From positions 287,501 to 351,500 of the forward strand of contig CAJHZI010000548.1 of the NCBI GenBank assembly GCA_905160935.1: a stretch of DNA of 64,000 bases, in the 5' to 3' direction. Both the position numbers and the translations under genes were made by a program. How positions within the stretch are numbered: position 1 is the first letter of the stretch; each line of letters starts with the position of its first letter. The DNA comes from Enchytraeus crypticus. Lineage: Eukaryota; Annelida; Clitellata; Enchytraeida; Enchytraeidae. The notes beneath the pieces are model-generated. The model ran no database searches. It was not told where the DNA came from and was given only the letters and a program-made list of their open reading frames with translations. Shown here in pieces: positions 13,408 to 22,365 of this stretch.

Positions 13408-14395
13408 ATATAAATATATATATACATATACATATACATATCCATGTATGTACATATTTATTTGCAGAGCAATTATATCCACAGCTAGTCATATCAAACC
13501 ATATCGATGCGAAGAAAAGTAAAAAAACCAATTCAGAAAATGAATATCTACAAAATTGTCACAGCTTATCAAAGACCATAGAAAGACAAGCATAGCTTAT
13601 TAACAAAATATAAAGACAAAATAATAGAAGAAGAAAGAGAAGCATGAAGTAGAAACAGAGCACAGGAAGTGTTAGAAGATGAACCTTCTCTCTCAACCGG
13701 ACACTGGAGCGAGACGGCCGCGCCGTTGACGCTGGAGAGACAGTAGGGATAGAGAGAGGGATTAGCTGACCGGAAGCGATGAGATAGTAGCGCCGCTCCG
13801 CGCACCAGTGGAACCTGTGATGGACACAAACTATTCTGGACTAATAGCCATGTTCCATTTATAAATTAATAATTCATTAAGCTTTTTATATTAATTTTCT
13901 ACTTCTAATGAACTAAATCAGGAATATGTAAGTGCTCCTATGGCGTGTACGTTCCGTTCACACAAACGTTTCCATATTTCGCATTTCTATTTACCTTACC
14001 TACGTTTTTTATTGTTTGGTGTGATGAATAAATAAATAAATAAATTCGGCGCCAATACACGAATTGCTCGATATTGAACACGATATTTTGAAGGACAACA
14101 TCTGAAGTAGAACTCGATGTTTCAAATAAAAGACGCTTTTCGCGTTTTACGTAAGATGCGATATACATTCTTATACAACAGTTACTATAGAATGTGGTTT
14201 AAGAAAGTGAACCCCTAACTTGGTTCCTAATAATTTCTAGACCACGAAGTGGAGTGAATAAACCGACAAGTAAAAGTATATAAATATAAGATAAAAAAAG
14301 CTGACAAATATAAAAATTACAACAAAATCTTATCGGCATCATAATTTAACCTGAATCCCTCTCTACAAAGTTGGTAAACCAAAAATGGCTTCAGA

Positions 14396-14443
<48 letters not shown>

Positions 14444-15987
14444 TAATTCGAGTGATGCAGTTATTTAGATATATTCTAAAATTTACCCTAATCATATAAA
14501 GATACTACAAAAATATTTTTTTATTTTTAGTATTAAAATTATTGAATTGTACTTATAATTGTCTATCATTTGGTTGATGAAATAAATAAATTATTATGAT
14601 TTAAGATCTGTTTGTTTTTAATTGAATCAGTAAGTGTCCTCACCTCCATACTTCCACCCTGCCCATTCGTGAATGTAAAGTCAGCGTAATTATCACCGAA
14701 TGCTGTCCATACAGGCTCGGAACTGCCCGCAATACCAACTCTAACTCCTGATTTGCCTACAATCAATCAAAATACTGATTAATACTCTAATTGTATTGAG
14801 AATCGAACCCACAAGACGTCAAGGCACATTTGATTTATTCATTCAAGACATGATCTGAATCTCTACACTATTGAGAAATAACTCGACATCATAACATAAC
14901 ATAACAATAATTAGAGTGTTGCATTCATTAATGACAACATCGAGCACTATTGAGACAAAATCAAGCCGGCGAGCACAAAGAAGATCCAAAAAGGTGCAAA
15001 TTTCAAAATTCAGAAAAATCATATCAACAGCACCTGATTAGCTGTGTTGTGTCCTATGCTATGTTTCAGTTTGTAGTCTGTATGAATTTTTTTTAATCCT
15101 ACTGCAGTTGTTCAGCAAATAAACTTCATTTAGATTTTACACAGCCAAAGTAGAAATTTTACAAGCTCTTTGCAATGTATGGCAGGCTTTTAAATCTGCC
15201 GCCTAAAAGTAATGTTTAATTTTTAAAAAGGTATTTTTTACTACCCGCAAAATCATCAACCAGTCTTCTATAAGGGACATGGATTACCTCAAGCAGCATC
15301 TGACCAATTGATTCTAAGAGATATACTAGCGGTTGGGGAGGATACCTAGATAACAATTCTGGCCATGATTTCAAATAAAAACTCTATTCTACACCTTAAT
15401 TAATGAATAAATATAGAGAGATATATGTTATGTTACATTTATTTGTTCACATATCAAACAGCACAGTAGTCGACATATTTCGAATAACATACAGGTACTT
15501 AAGTAAAATGCTAAACAGGCACTCTGATACATACAGAATCTAGAACATACAAACAAAACATCTATCAATGAGGAGCATATAATTAACTGTCCCAGAGGAA
15601 CTACCAGTAAACTCAGCTTTAGGGTTGCCGTCAGGCCCCGTGACTAGTTGTTTCATATTGGTGCCCAGACTTGTGATCTTGTCCCAGGGCGCTCCCACTC
15701 TACTGGGCGTCTGCTGCTGCATCTCATCAGAGCGACTGCTCACGCTCCATCGCTCCAGCGTGTAGGCGTCGTACGTTATACCCTCAGCAGACATGACGGC
15801 TGTTTAATCAATCAATCAATCAGTCAGTTAGTCAATCAATCGATTAATTAATCACAAAGTAAACAATCTAGTTGCTTAGAAATCGTAGTTAATCTACTAG
15901 TTACAAATCTCAGGGCGTATTGCTTTAGTAGCAGCTTAACGTCACATAGGCCTACAGTATATATATACATGTATCTCTACGTATATA

Positions 15988-16053
<66 letters not shown>

Positions 16054-17164
16054 GCATATATTTGCATGTATATATAATTTTGAATTAAATAATTATGATG
16101 TACAAACAATTCCGTAAATTATAGCTTAATTAATCAATCAAATATCCCATAGAGATTGCGATGGACGTCACTCCAATTTGTCAATGAGACTCAGAAAACT
16201 GTCAGATCTCTCACAGAGCAGCATGAATTGTGTACAGATACATCAATATTGAACGATAGTATAGGTTGAATAATTTGCTTTATCATAAGTATACAATAGC
16301 AAGTTTACTGCAAAGCACTAAAATTTTTTATAGAAATTGACTGACAAGAGAATTAGATATAAATTTTACATCTAACACATATCACATCTATCTAGCATAT
16401 CTATCATCACATCTTTCCATCATATAACACTTGCACATGTCTCGACATGGCTGGAGCCAGTGGCAATGTCGGTAAGATACTCGCCTGCGGATCAGTATGT
16501 GTGGAGTTCAAATCCTGGGATAGCCCGTCACTGACATCGCTTTCGAGTGAGGAAACTGACGTTAAAATTAGCTTTACCAGCTTTTACATCTACCACACGT
16601 GATTTGACCAGTCATCAAAGAAATGGCAAACTCCACCACTCACCTGAGTACGGCATGAGCCTCATGGGCGCTGCCCCGGGCTTGCACTGATTGATGGCGA
16701 AGTGCTGGGTGGGAATGGCTGCCCCAGACCTCCATGACCCTATGCGTGAGGGCGGGGCCACATTCTGTAGCTCTGAGTTAGCTTCGAAGAATCCCCGAGG
16801 ATCTACCGTAGAGTAGGTGAAGTCATTGAGTGGGGTGCAGCCAGCAGGGAGATCTGCGCTAGCTCTTCCTACTCGATCAATCAATCAGTCAATCAATCAA
16901 TTAACCAGCTAATCAATCAGTAAATTAGTCAGTCAATCTTGACTAGTTATTGAATACGTAACTAGTATTAGAGCTGCTCTTTAAAAATATACTTATACTT
17001 TTTATTATTATTAGTATTATTATTATCATTACTATTAATATTAGTGTTGTTATTAGTATTATTATTATTAGCATTATTACTGCTACTATTATTAACGAAT
17101 GTTATCATCAATTTGAGTTACCTAGGGCCAGAACTGAAATTAGCGCCAATAGTGAGGATTTCAT
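3197..17164 (-). CDS. Secreted glycoside hydrolase family 81 endo-beta-1,3-glucanase, 14 exons, 3' end missing
   Basis: GH81 enzymes cleave beta-1,3-glucan with inversion. Exons, 5' to 3': 17164-17122, 16868-16644, 15799-15605, 14756-14644, 13814-13685, 13077-12859, 11287-10819, 9897-9680, 9261-8945, 8676-8515, 7322-7121, 6146-5949, 4384-4227, 3514-3197. All borders are GT/AG and the phases join into one 989-codon frame. The start is the only ATG opening a signal peptide (MKSSLLALISVLALG, then RASA as likely cleavage site). Family signatures seen: VPLVRG near residue 193, LLMITMPHH near 640, YSDHHFHLGYF around 806 (Asp806 the expected acid), ARDVGNPSLNDPYFP near 840-854, and QAESSTEAIN with Glu879/Glu883 (expected base region). 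A GH81 normally runs 60-110 residues further, so the last exon or exons lie beyond position 1. The multi-intron structure argues for a resident nuclear gene. Fungal relatives are about 700-750 residues; this one is longer because of an insertion in exons 6-8. Confidence 0.9.
3889..4072 (+). pseudogene. Non-LTR retrotransposon 3' end: RT C-terminal relic (LINE family 1)
   Basis: The plus-strand frame reads GRPRLGMLDDLVTN, SYVDMKRK and EEERNMWRS before a stop. It is followed by ACCTGCCAATAGGTAGTGCA and a (GA)n tail. The G-R-P-R then R-K-x-E-x-R-x-x-W-R pattern is typical of the C-terminus of LINE reverse transcriptase ORFs. Five more copies in the window share the frame and tail. Located in GH81 intron 13. 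Confidence 0.75.
4227..6146 (-). other. GH81 catalytic exons 12-13
   Basis: Exon 12 (6146-5949) contains the family's Asp-His-His-Phe-His motif as YSDHHFHLGYF; the Asp is residue 806 of the assembled frame. Exon 13 (4384-4227) has ARDVGNPSLNDPYFPIVR, then GISWATGVVGG and QAESSTE. Exon 14 continues at once with AINCYHGLAALGLALGD. In known GH81 proteins the Asp is the general acid and a Glu of the Q-E-S-(S/T)-S-E stretch is the base. Here the motif reads QAESSTE, with both Glu residues (879 and 883) kept, so activity is plausible. Exon 14 diverges most: the usual Trp-Phe-Gly-Ala-Asn segment is replaced by YTLNWPCDPPEF. Confidence 0.82.
4385..5948. other. GH81 intron 12, nothing recognised
   Basis: About 1.56 kb of AT-rich sequence between exons 13 and 12. 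No member of the repeat families found elsewhere in the window was recognised. Confidence 0.5.
6867..6920 (+). repeat. 3' end of a SINE carrying the shared GAGGAAACTGAC block
   Basis: CCTGACATCATCCCTGGATG, then AGGAAACTGACATTAAAC and a (TAT)n tail. Nearly the same sequence ends at 28096 (CCTGACATCATCTTTG, GAGGAAACGGACGTTAAAC, TTATTATT tail). The 5' part is not recognisable here. Confidence 0.55.
6920..7006. repeat. Inverted repeat plus third direct copy around ACAGGATTTGAGAC
   Basis: TATTATTACAGGATTTGAGAC (6932-6952) is followed after a 6-nt spacer by its exact reverse complement, and then a third copy in the first orientation ends at about 7004. (ATT)n lies between and around. Located in GH81 intron 11 about 115 bp from exon 11, so a transcript hairpin is possible. 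Confidence 0.8.
7437..7568 (+). repeat. Family D repeat, partial copy
   Basis: Matches the second half of the full copy at 21352-21723: GAGGTGGGTTCCCTCTTG, GTCGCCTCTTACGTACACG, GCAGATTGTTTGCGGTTGCC, ending CGAGCACAACACC. Confidence 0.7.
7610..7850 (-). repeat. Family E SINE, degraded copy
   Basis: Shares ATCCTTTCCATGGCTAAC, GCCAATTGGCAGCAAACTC and TTTGAACCCAG with the copies at 2275 and 56095. The A-box end is lost. Confidence 0.5.
8079..8350 (-). repeat. Family D repeat, minus-strand copy with (GA)n tail
   Basis: The reverse complement matches the first half of 21352-21723, including the ends GCACTGCCAAGTGGCA and CTCAAAGGCTGC. It closes with GAGAGAGAG beyond the GCAGTGCACTGAAGA tail, like the LINE family 1 copies. 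Confidence 0.65.
9340..9410. repeat. Compound (AC)n(AT)n microsatellite
   Basis: Perfect AC tract followed by a perfect AT tract inside GH81 intron 8, about 80 bp downstream of exon 9's acceptor on the plus-strand map. Confidence 0.95.
9575..9662 (+). repeat. Family A SINE, 5'-truncated
   Basis: CCTGGGCTCGCCCATTACTG, ATCGCTTTCGAGTGAGGAAA, then CAGACGTTCACCTTAGC and a trailing CCAGCATTTACC. The head with the A box is missing. Confidence 0.7.
9945..10092 (-). repeat. Family F segment with (ATT)n
   Basis: The reverse complement carries CCAAAAACGGTGCAAATTCC and GACAT-type ends as at 14905. The plus-strand 3' side is a pure (ATT)n tract at 10061-10092. Confidence 0.6.
10132..10340 (+). repeat. 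Family B tRNA-like SINE, full-looking copy
   Basis: Starts TAACGTCATGAAGTTTTAAA, has B-box-like AAGGTTCGAATCCCAGCC, then CGCTGATCTTAGAGTAAAAT and ends near GAACATTTAACTATAG. It recurs at 18010, 30819 and 53836, always on the plus strand. The conserved body after the B box is about 130 bp. Confidence 0.75.
10606..10845 (-). repeat. 49-bp tandem array copying the GH81 exon 7 5' splice site
   Basis: Five units start at 10618, 10667, 10716, 10765 and 10811 (spacing 49, 49, 49, 46). On the minus strand each reads (C)TGCACTCCTGATAA followed by GTGAGTTGTTA. The unit nearest exon 7 is the true exon end and donor (exon ends at 10819). The other four repeat the exon tail and a consensus GTGAGT inside the intron. 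The 10667 copy has GATAG before GTGAGT. Using any downstream donor would read AAG-TGA, a stop, straight after the normal border. Confidence 0.9.
11641..11921 (+). repeat. Family C repeat, longest copy
   Basis: About 280 bp: (ATC)n, CTTGAATCCCAGTTTAAC, GAGTCGGAATACGAATAG, CCTATTTGAGACTTTGCC, GGAGTCTAGGCGCTCATC, then the 3' module TTTTGTCGCCTTCTACTTC and CCCGGACACAACACGGGG. The end module resembles the end of family D. Confidence 0.7.
12059..12200 (-). pseudogene. LINE family 1, RT C-terminal relic
   Basis: Minus-strand translation gives HSYMDVKSKTEDRDEWRCYI followed by the common tail WICQWAVH and (GA)n (plus-strand (TC)n at 12061-12097). The plus-strand flank at 12246 has GCGAGGTGGACCTCC, also seen in family D. 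Confidence 0.65.
12515..12790 (-). repeat. Family A SINE whose head is amplified into a 24-bp minisatellite
   Basis: At 12515-12660 the minus strand carries a family A body (AACGTCAGTTTCCTCACTCG, GCGATATCAGT, TTTGAACC). At 12664-12788 a 24-bp unit, ACATCGCCACTGGCTCCAGCC plus linker, is repeated about six times. That unit is the reverse complement of the SINE's own first 21 bases (GGCTGGAGCCAGTGGCGATGT), which hold its A box. It is an array of SINE promoter heads in GH81 intron 6, ending about 70 bp from the exon 6 donor. Confidence 0.85.
13205..13455. repeat. Imperfect TA/CA/TG microsatellite
   Basis: Long run of TATA, ATAC and ATAA tetranucleotides with TGTA interruptions in GH81 intron 5. 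Frames across it encode only Tyr/Ile/His runs. Confidence 0.95.
14394..14444. repeat. (AT)n microsatellite
   Basis: Near-perfect AT tract with one TGT break, GH81 intron 4. Confidence 0.95.
14905..15025 (+). repeat. Family F segment
   Basis: AATTAGAGTGTTGCATTC, ATGACAACATCGAGCACTAT, TGAGACAAAATCAAGCCGG, and GGTGCAAATTTCAAAATTC. Same order as in the other family F copies. Confidence 0.65.
15958..16072. repeat. (TA)n microsatellite
   Basis: About 80 bp of pure TA plus flanking ATAC/TGTA units. Located in GH81 intron 2. Confidence 0.95.
16447..16588 (+). repeat. Family A tRNA-derived SINE, complete copy
   Basis: Order: GGCTGGAGCCAGTGGCAATG (A-box region), TCGGTAAGATACTCGCC, B-box GAGTTCAAATCCTGGG, CCCGTCACTGACATCGC, GAGTGAGGAAACTGACGTTA and CTTTACCAGCTTTTA. 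This is the best reference copy in the window. No CCA end or closing stem was seen, so it is not a tRNA gene. Confidence 0.85.
16644..17164 (-). other. GH81 exons 1-2: signal peptide and N-terminal start of the beta-sandwich
   Basis: Exon 1 (17164-17122) encodes 14 residues of hydrophobic signal peptide and ends one base into a Gly codon. Exon 2 (16868-16644) completes it. Exon 2 carries DPRGFFEANSELQNVAPP and IPTQHF, which match the usual GH81 start (a short linker, then a segment beginning Ile-Pro-Thr), and ends in MRLMPYSG, equivalent to the family's Pro-Tyr-Ser segment. No transmembrane helix follows, so export is inferred. No clear TATA box was seen upstream of 17164. Confidence 0.8.
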
Positions 17165-18009
17165 AATATCTCCGATCAGCTATGAACCTAAAACCGTATG
17201 AAACAAAAAATCTCCTACAAATCTAGAGTTGAAATCATTTAGCAAAACATCTTGACACTAGACAGTATAATTGTTGTATATTTGATACAGTACTTGGTCG
17301 CAGTCTATCCTATTATATTACAGATGCAATTCAGCAAAACAGCATAAGGTTACTCAGCATGTTTATGACTGAAAGTTTGCAGCTTATTAGAAGTAATTAT
17401 ATACAGGATTTAGGTTATAGCTTTCAGCTTATGATAATTATAGAAATGTAACTTTGCTCAAGATCCTTTGCCTGTTTTACCGATAAAAGTGTCATCTGCG
17501 AAATCTCTCACAGAGAATGAGTAGACTTGTAAATTTTGGCAATAATGAAAATTTGAATAAATTACAGAACTTTACAGTCAACGTTTGTCAGAAAATTGCT
17601 TGCATTGGAGCAACATACTCTGACAGTTGTCTCCACCTCAACAATAAAATTTTGATAATTTAGAAGCCTCATGATTTGAATATCTGAATCATTAATTAAG
17701 TATCGCCTTTCATTATCTACAGCTTCGCATGAGGCAAGCACACCTTGGGTGCATTTTGATCCATTTCCCGCACTTTTTGTAAAAACAGTAAAAAATCACT
17801 TTTGATCTATTTTGCTCAACTCGACTGGTAAGCCGATTAACTTATGAATGCACTGCGTTGAGAGGGCGCCTGTACTCGAATGCTTCAAGTTGATGCAATG
17901 CAGCATTTATAGACGCACACGTACTGGTAGTTGTAGGTTACCTCTTATTTTGCCTGAAATGCAGAATATCTGGAATGAATGTCTCATAGCGCAATGTTTA
18001 GAGGTATAG

Positions 18010-18213
18010 ATAACGTCATGAAGTTTTAAATGACAGATCCTGAGGTGAATTGAACTCTCGTGGGTTCGAATCCCAGTCGCGCTGATCTGAGAGTAAAATT
18101 TCGGACATTCACTGGACTGGCTACACAGAAAATGGACTAAATTGCCTAACGAATTTAACATGTGGTATTAAAAGTGATAGATATCAACATAGTTGATCAT
18201 TTCACTATAAACT
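18010..18213 (+). repeat. Family B SINE
   Basis: TAACGTCATGAAGTTTTAAA, GTGGGTTCGAATCCCAG (B box), CGCTGATCTGAGAGTAAAAT, and TGATAGATATCAACATAG. Close match to 10132-10340. Confidence 0.75.
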
Positions 18214-18329
18214 ATTTCTTCAATTTTGATTGTATCTCGATGTGCTGCGTCTCAAGAGGAAATAAAGCAATAGCTTATGATGACAATAGAACACGTAGAC
18301 CGACAGCAAGGTAAAGTTAACCATCGAAT

Positions 18330-18470
18330 ATGTTACCGAAATCTAATATGTCCGTAAGATATTCCACCGCTAATCAGTATGGACGAGGTTCAAATCCTGG
18401 GCTCGCCCGTCACTGAAATCGCTTTCGAGTGAGGAAACTGACGTTTACAATTTAGCCTTTTTTTATTAGG
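18330..18470 (+). repeat. Family A SINE, diverged head
   Basis: GTCCGTAAGATATTCC, GAGGTTCAAATCCTGGGC, GAGTGAGGAAACTGACGTTT. The GGCTGGAGCC start is lost. Confidence 0.75.
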
Positions 18471-18886
18471 ACTCGTTTTACTGGATGCGTTACAATGGAA
18501 CGGAACTACAGCCTTTATTAGAAGCTGTAGGAAATCTATTCCAGCAACATCATAAAATAAAGAGTAAAAGTTAAAGCAGTGTGTATGCGTTTTATATTTT
18601 CACATTGAGGTGACAAGAATGGAGTAAATGTTGTAGGCACACAGTGCTATGAAAAAGATATTTCTTCAATTAGTACTTATCCAAATACCACAATTTTAAT
18701 TAGTCTGCTATAGCTCATAACAAATACTTTATTTATACGTAATAGATAATTATGCCTTCTTACCGATAATTTACTACTGACTTGACTGTTTGTTTTATTA
18801 CTAATTGATTTTAATTGTATTTTTTTCATTTCTTGATACAATAAGTAATTTATCTGATATATAAGTATTTATCTAGTTCTATAGCC

Positions 18887-18891
<5 letters not shown>

Positions 18892-18933
<42 letters not shown>

Positions 18934-18998
18934 CTCACGCATACGTGTATATATATGTATTATATATAATATATAATATATATATTGTAATATATAAT

Positions 18999-19061
<63 letters not shown>

Positions 19062-19075
19062 TGCGTGTGAGTATA
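18892..19075. repeat. (TA)n microsatellites
   Basis: TA runs at 18892-18930 and 18951-19060, ending in GTGCGTGTGAG. Confidence 0.95.
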
Positions 19076-19160
19076 TGTGTGTGTTTCTAAATTTATAGGC
19101 CTGCTTTAGTACTTCATTTTAATACGTACTATCATCTATAAATAAATTATGCAGAATATA

Positions 19161-19310
19161 ATGGATGGAGCCAGTGGCGATGTCGGTAAGATTTTTGACC
19201 GTGGATCAGTGTGTACGAGGTTTAAATCCTGGGTTCTTCCGTGACTGGAGTCGCTTTCGAGTGAGGAAACTGATGTTAACATTATTTTTTGCTTTAGCCA
19301 TTTTAATATC
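19161..19310 (+). repeat. Family A SINE
   Basis: GGATGGAGCCAGTGGCGATG, TCGGTAAGATTTTTGACCG, GAGGTTTAAATCCTGGG, GAGTGAGGAAACTGATGTTA. The full order is kept, with scattered changes. Confidence 0.8.
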
Positions 19311-19911
19311 TAATAATGAAATTAAAGAACATTAGCATCTGACAAAGTGAAAAGCATATGGTATTTTATTGAGCAGCTTATTCAATTATTCTAAAGTGTA
19401 CATCTACCTAAAAATCTGGAGTCAAATCATTAGCTTTTGCACCCTGAAGTCTGCATAAGCTACATAATTGTGGTAATAAAATTCAATACACTTATTCTCG
19501 AGATGGCACTACATGTACCTCAAACAGAGTAGGCAGATAAGAATAATGTAGGTATACTATACGTTATACTTTTAAAATATTTTTTTCTTAAGACTCACAA
19601 CTTTACAAGTGATATGTAGTAACTGGTAGCACAATTTTCTGATGAATAAAGATATTGTATTCTAGAATGCTGACAGCCTTGAATGAAAAATACCCGAGGT
19701 AATGGAAGGTTATTCTTAAATCTGCAATTGCGCTATCATACGGCATCAAATAATTATGATTACTATATAGTGGCAAGATAGAGTTATATAACTTTATCTT
19801 ATTAATGTAGTAACTATAAAGTCTATTTAATTTTTCACGCATAAATGTTGCTGGAGAAAGCATGCCATTAAGTTATCTTCTCTCAGCATCAGTTGGTTAT
19901 AACAGACACGA

Positions 19912-21190
19912 AGAGGTGGGCAAATGACATGTTTCGATGTAATTGAATTATAAATTACAAATTACTGGAAAAATGTAATTGATTTACAAATTACAATAAT
20001 TTTCTTGGTCAAATTACAAATGACGAAATTTCAAATTACATCAAATTACAAATTACAATTTAGACATACCGGTTTTTCCAGTAATTACAAATGGTGCCAA
20101 ACTAACAGTAAATTAGCTGTTTGATCATTGGTATGCCATCATTTGCAGGTACACATTTTCCAACTAGCTAAATATAACCACTATTGACTACTATTCTTGT
20201 AATTGGCAGGCCTCAACGAAGGATCCTGCGAATTAAAAGAACAAATGATTTGAAAATGAAATGTACAGCTTGTCGATGACCGCCCGGCATGTTACAAGTA
20301 ATTGCTACAATGACACTTCTAGTCACTCCATCATTTTGGCCAAATTTAAAGTCTGCTACGTGTGTATACTAAAAATTAACGCATTGAATGTAATATTTGC
20401 TAAATCTAATTTCATTCTACACTGCACGACAAGTAATACACACCTGCATTGCAGCACATGTGCATGCAGTACACTGAGTAAAGTAGTTCGTTTATTTAGT
20501 TATTAATTTATCTTTTTATTTCAATTTTACAATTTATAGAAGTTTTGTGTTTAATAAACTTTTGAAAGAATTTTCATAGTAAACTATTTTAATGAATTTG
20601 TAGTGGGTTTAATGTCAAGGTCAGAAGCCTAAAGGGTTTCTTTTCAAGACGTCACACCTGACCATCGCCATGGTTGATCAACTGACCGACCAACTAAAGC
20701 TACAGTCAGACTGGACTGAATAATGATCCAGTACTCAATGATAAAACTTGCCAAATATATTCAAATATCCAGGGTATAATAGATACTGAGTAAAGCATGA
20801 ATGATATGCTTACAGTCCACGATCAGATCCCGTATCTATATGGGTCTATTTTAATCTACAAAAGATGTCTAGATAAGCGGTTTTTGTTAAATTAACCATA
20901 AGTACGAACGTTAACTTAAACCATTGATATGACATTTTTAGGTAACTTTACAGTAAGCTTATTTAGGCCATATGCAGGCTACTCATAAACTTTTGTGGTA
21001 TCGTTCAGTACTTTTTTGATTTTAGTCAGTAAATTGTTTAATCAGGAAAGTATTTTAAAAAGAGTAATTTCAAATCACAAAAGTACAACAAATTTTAATT
21101 CTAATTTGTAATTGAATTACAAATTACAACTGTAATTTGTAATTTAAATAACGTAATTGAATTAAATTGGCCAAATTACTTCACACCTCT
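19912..21190. mobile_element. hAT-like non-autonomous DNA transposon, about 1.28 kb
   Basis: The left end AGAGGTGGGCAAATGAC and the reverse complement of the right end, AGAGGTGTGAAGTAAT, form imperfect terminal inverted repeats of the AGAGGTGGGC type common in hAT elements. Both subterminal regions are packed with AATTACAAATTAC units in opposite orientations. No transposase frame is present; the 81-codon frame inside has no recognisable motif. I could not find a clean 8-bp target duplication. The interior at 20608-20665 carries a further repeat (TCAGAAGCC to CAAGACGTCAC) also seen at 27608 and 27905. Confidence 0.6.
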
Positions 21191-21351
21191 GCATACACGT
21201 CAGATTCCTGTTTTTCTTATATAATGACCATCTTAAATTGGCTTGCTTATAGCACAATTTGTCTCAATTGGTTTCACTCACTGTTTTCAAAATAATTCAT
21301 CTGAACAATCCTTTTAATTCTACTAAAAACACAAACACAGCACGCCAAGGC

Positions 21352-21723
21352 CAATTCTTCTTCTTCAGTGCACTGCCAAGTGGCAGGTTCTAAGTACATA
21401 TTCATACTCAAAGTCTGTTTTCTCGCTCCATAAGAGCACTCCTTAGATCAACAAGTCAATCCCTTCACAAAGTCTATGCCTTATCCATACCTTATGTAAC
21501 CTATAGCTTGGGAAAAATATGGCTTCTGAGATGATTTCCCGTTGCCTTCGTCAGTTTGGTGGATTAATTACCATTTAATCCTGGGGAAAATGTTTCATGG
21601 CGAGGTGGGTCCCCTCTTGCCATCCTCAGCTCCTGCCTGTAGTCGCCTCTTACGTACACGCGGCAGATTGTTTGCGGTTGCCCAATTCTGCAGTGGTCCA
21701 ACCACACCCAAGCACAACACGGG
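21352..21723 (+). repeat. Family D repeat, full-length reference copy
   Basis: About 370 bp: CAGTGCACTGCCAAGTGGCA, CTCAAAGTCTGTTTTCTCGC, TAAGAGCACTCC, ATGCCTTATCCATACC, GGCTTCTGAGATGATTTCCC, GAGGTGGGTCCCCTCTTGCC, GTCGCCTCTTACGTACACG, ending in CCAAGCACAACACGGGG. It shares its GCAGTGCACTG end with LINE family 1 and its CACAACACGGGG end with family C. Confidence 0.75.
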
Positions 21724-22144
21724 GCCAATTCTAGAGAAACGATAATCATGTTTTACTGTACCATTAGGCATCTTTAACAAAATTATATTTTTCATTTACT
21801 ATCAAAATATTTTCTGTATCAGATCTTCTGAGATAACAACAGCGACTGTCGTCAGCAAACACTCAAAAAATTTAAGGTCGTAGCGGACCAATGGACCAAT
21901 CCTAAGAGCTTTATCAATAAAGACTTCCGCGTAGGCTACTTGTCTGCATTTGATATGTACCTGTTGTTTGTTATTTATTAGGTCAAGCAATATAGTCTAT
22001 ATATGGCACATATACAGAGTTAGTGTTGTTTTTAACGATCATTTCTACAAAATTGTTATGACCAGTGACCGGTCTTCGTGACGGCTTTACACGTTACGTA
22101 CGGGTTGCATAAAGCACAGCTCTTTTGAAGGTATTACTTACTTA

Positions 22145-22230
22145 TGGTGTGCTCTTTATAGTGAAAGCAGACTCGGAGTATGAATATATCCATTGGATCT
22201 GCTACTTGAAAAAACATTAGATAGGGAGAG
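22145..22230 (-). repeat. Family D fragment
   Basis: Contains GTGCTCTTTATAGTGAAAGC, AGACTCGGAGTATGAATAT and GGATCTGCTACTTG, the tail end of family D in minus orientation. Confidence 0.5.
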
Positions 22231-22240
22231 TTAAAGTTAG

Positions 22241-22365
22241 TTGGCTGGAGCCAGTGGCAAAGTCGGTAAGATACTCGACCGCGGATCTGTAGGTGCGGGG
22301 TTCAAATCCTGGGATCGCCCGTCACTGATATCGCTTTAGAGTGAGGAAACTGATGTTAACTTTAG
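22241..22365 (+). repeat. Family A SINE, complete copy
   Basis: GGCTGGAGCCAGTGGCAAAG, TCGGTAAGATACTCGACCG, GGGGTTCAAATCCTGGGATC, GAGTGAGGAAACTGATGTTA. It is preceded directly by the family D fragment. Confidence 0.85.

Noticed and set aside
16447..16588. tRNA gene suggested by the B box GGTTCAAATCC-like sequence
   Set aside because: There is no acceptor stem pairing or anticodon arm, and the same sequence recurs many times with a common non-tRNA body. It is a SINE.
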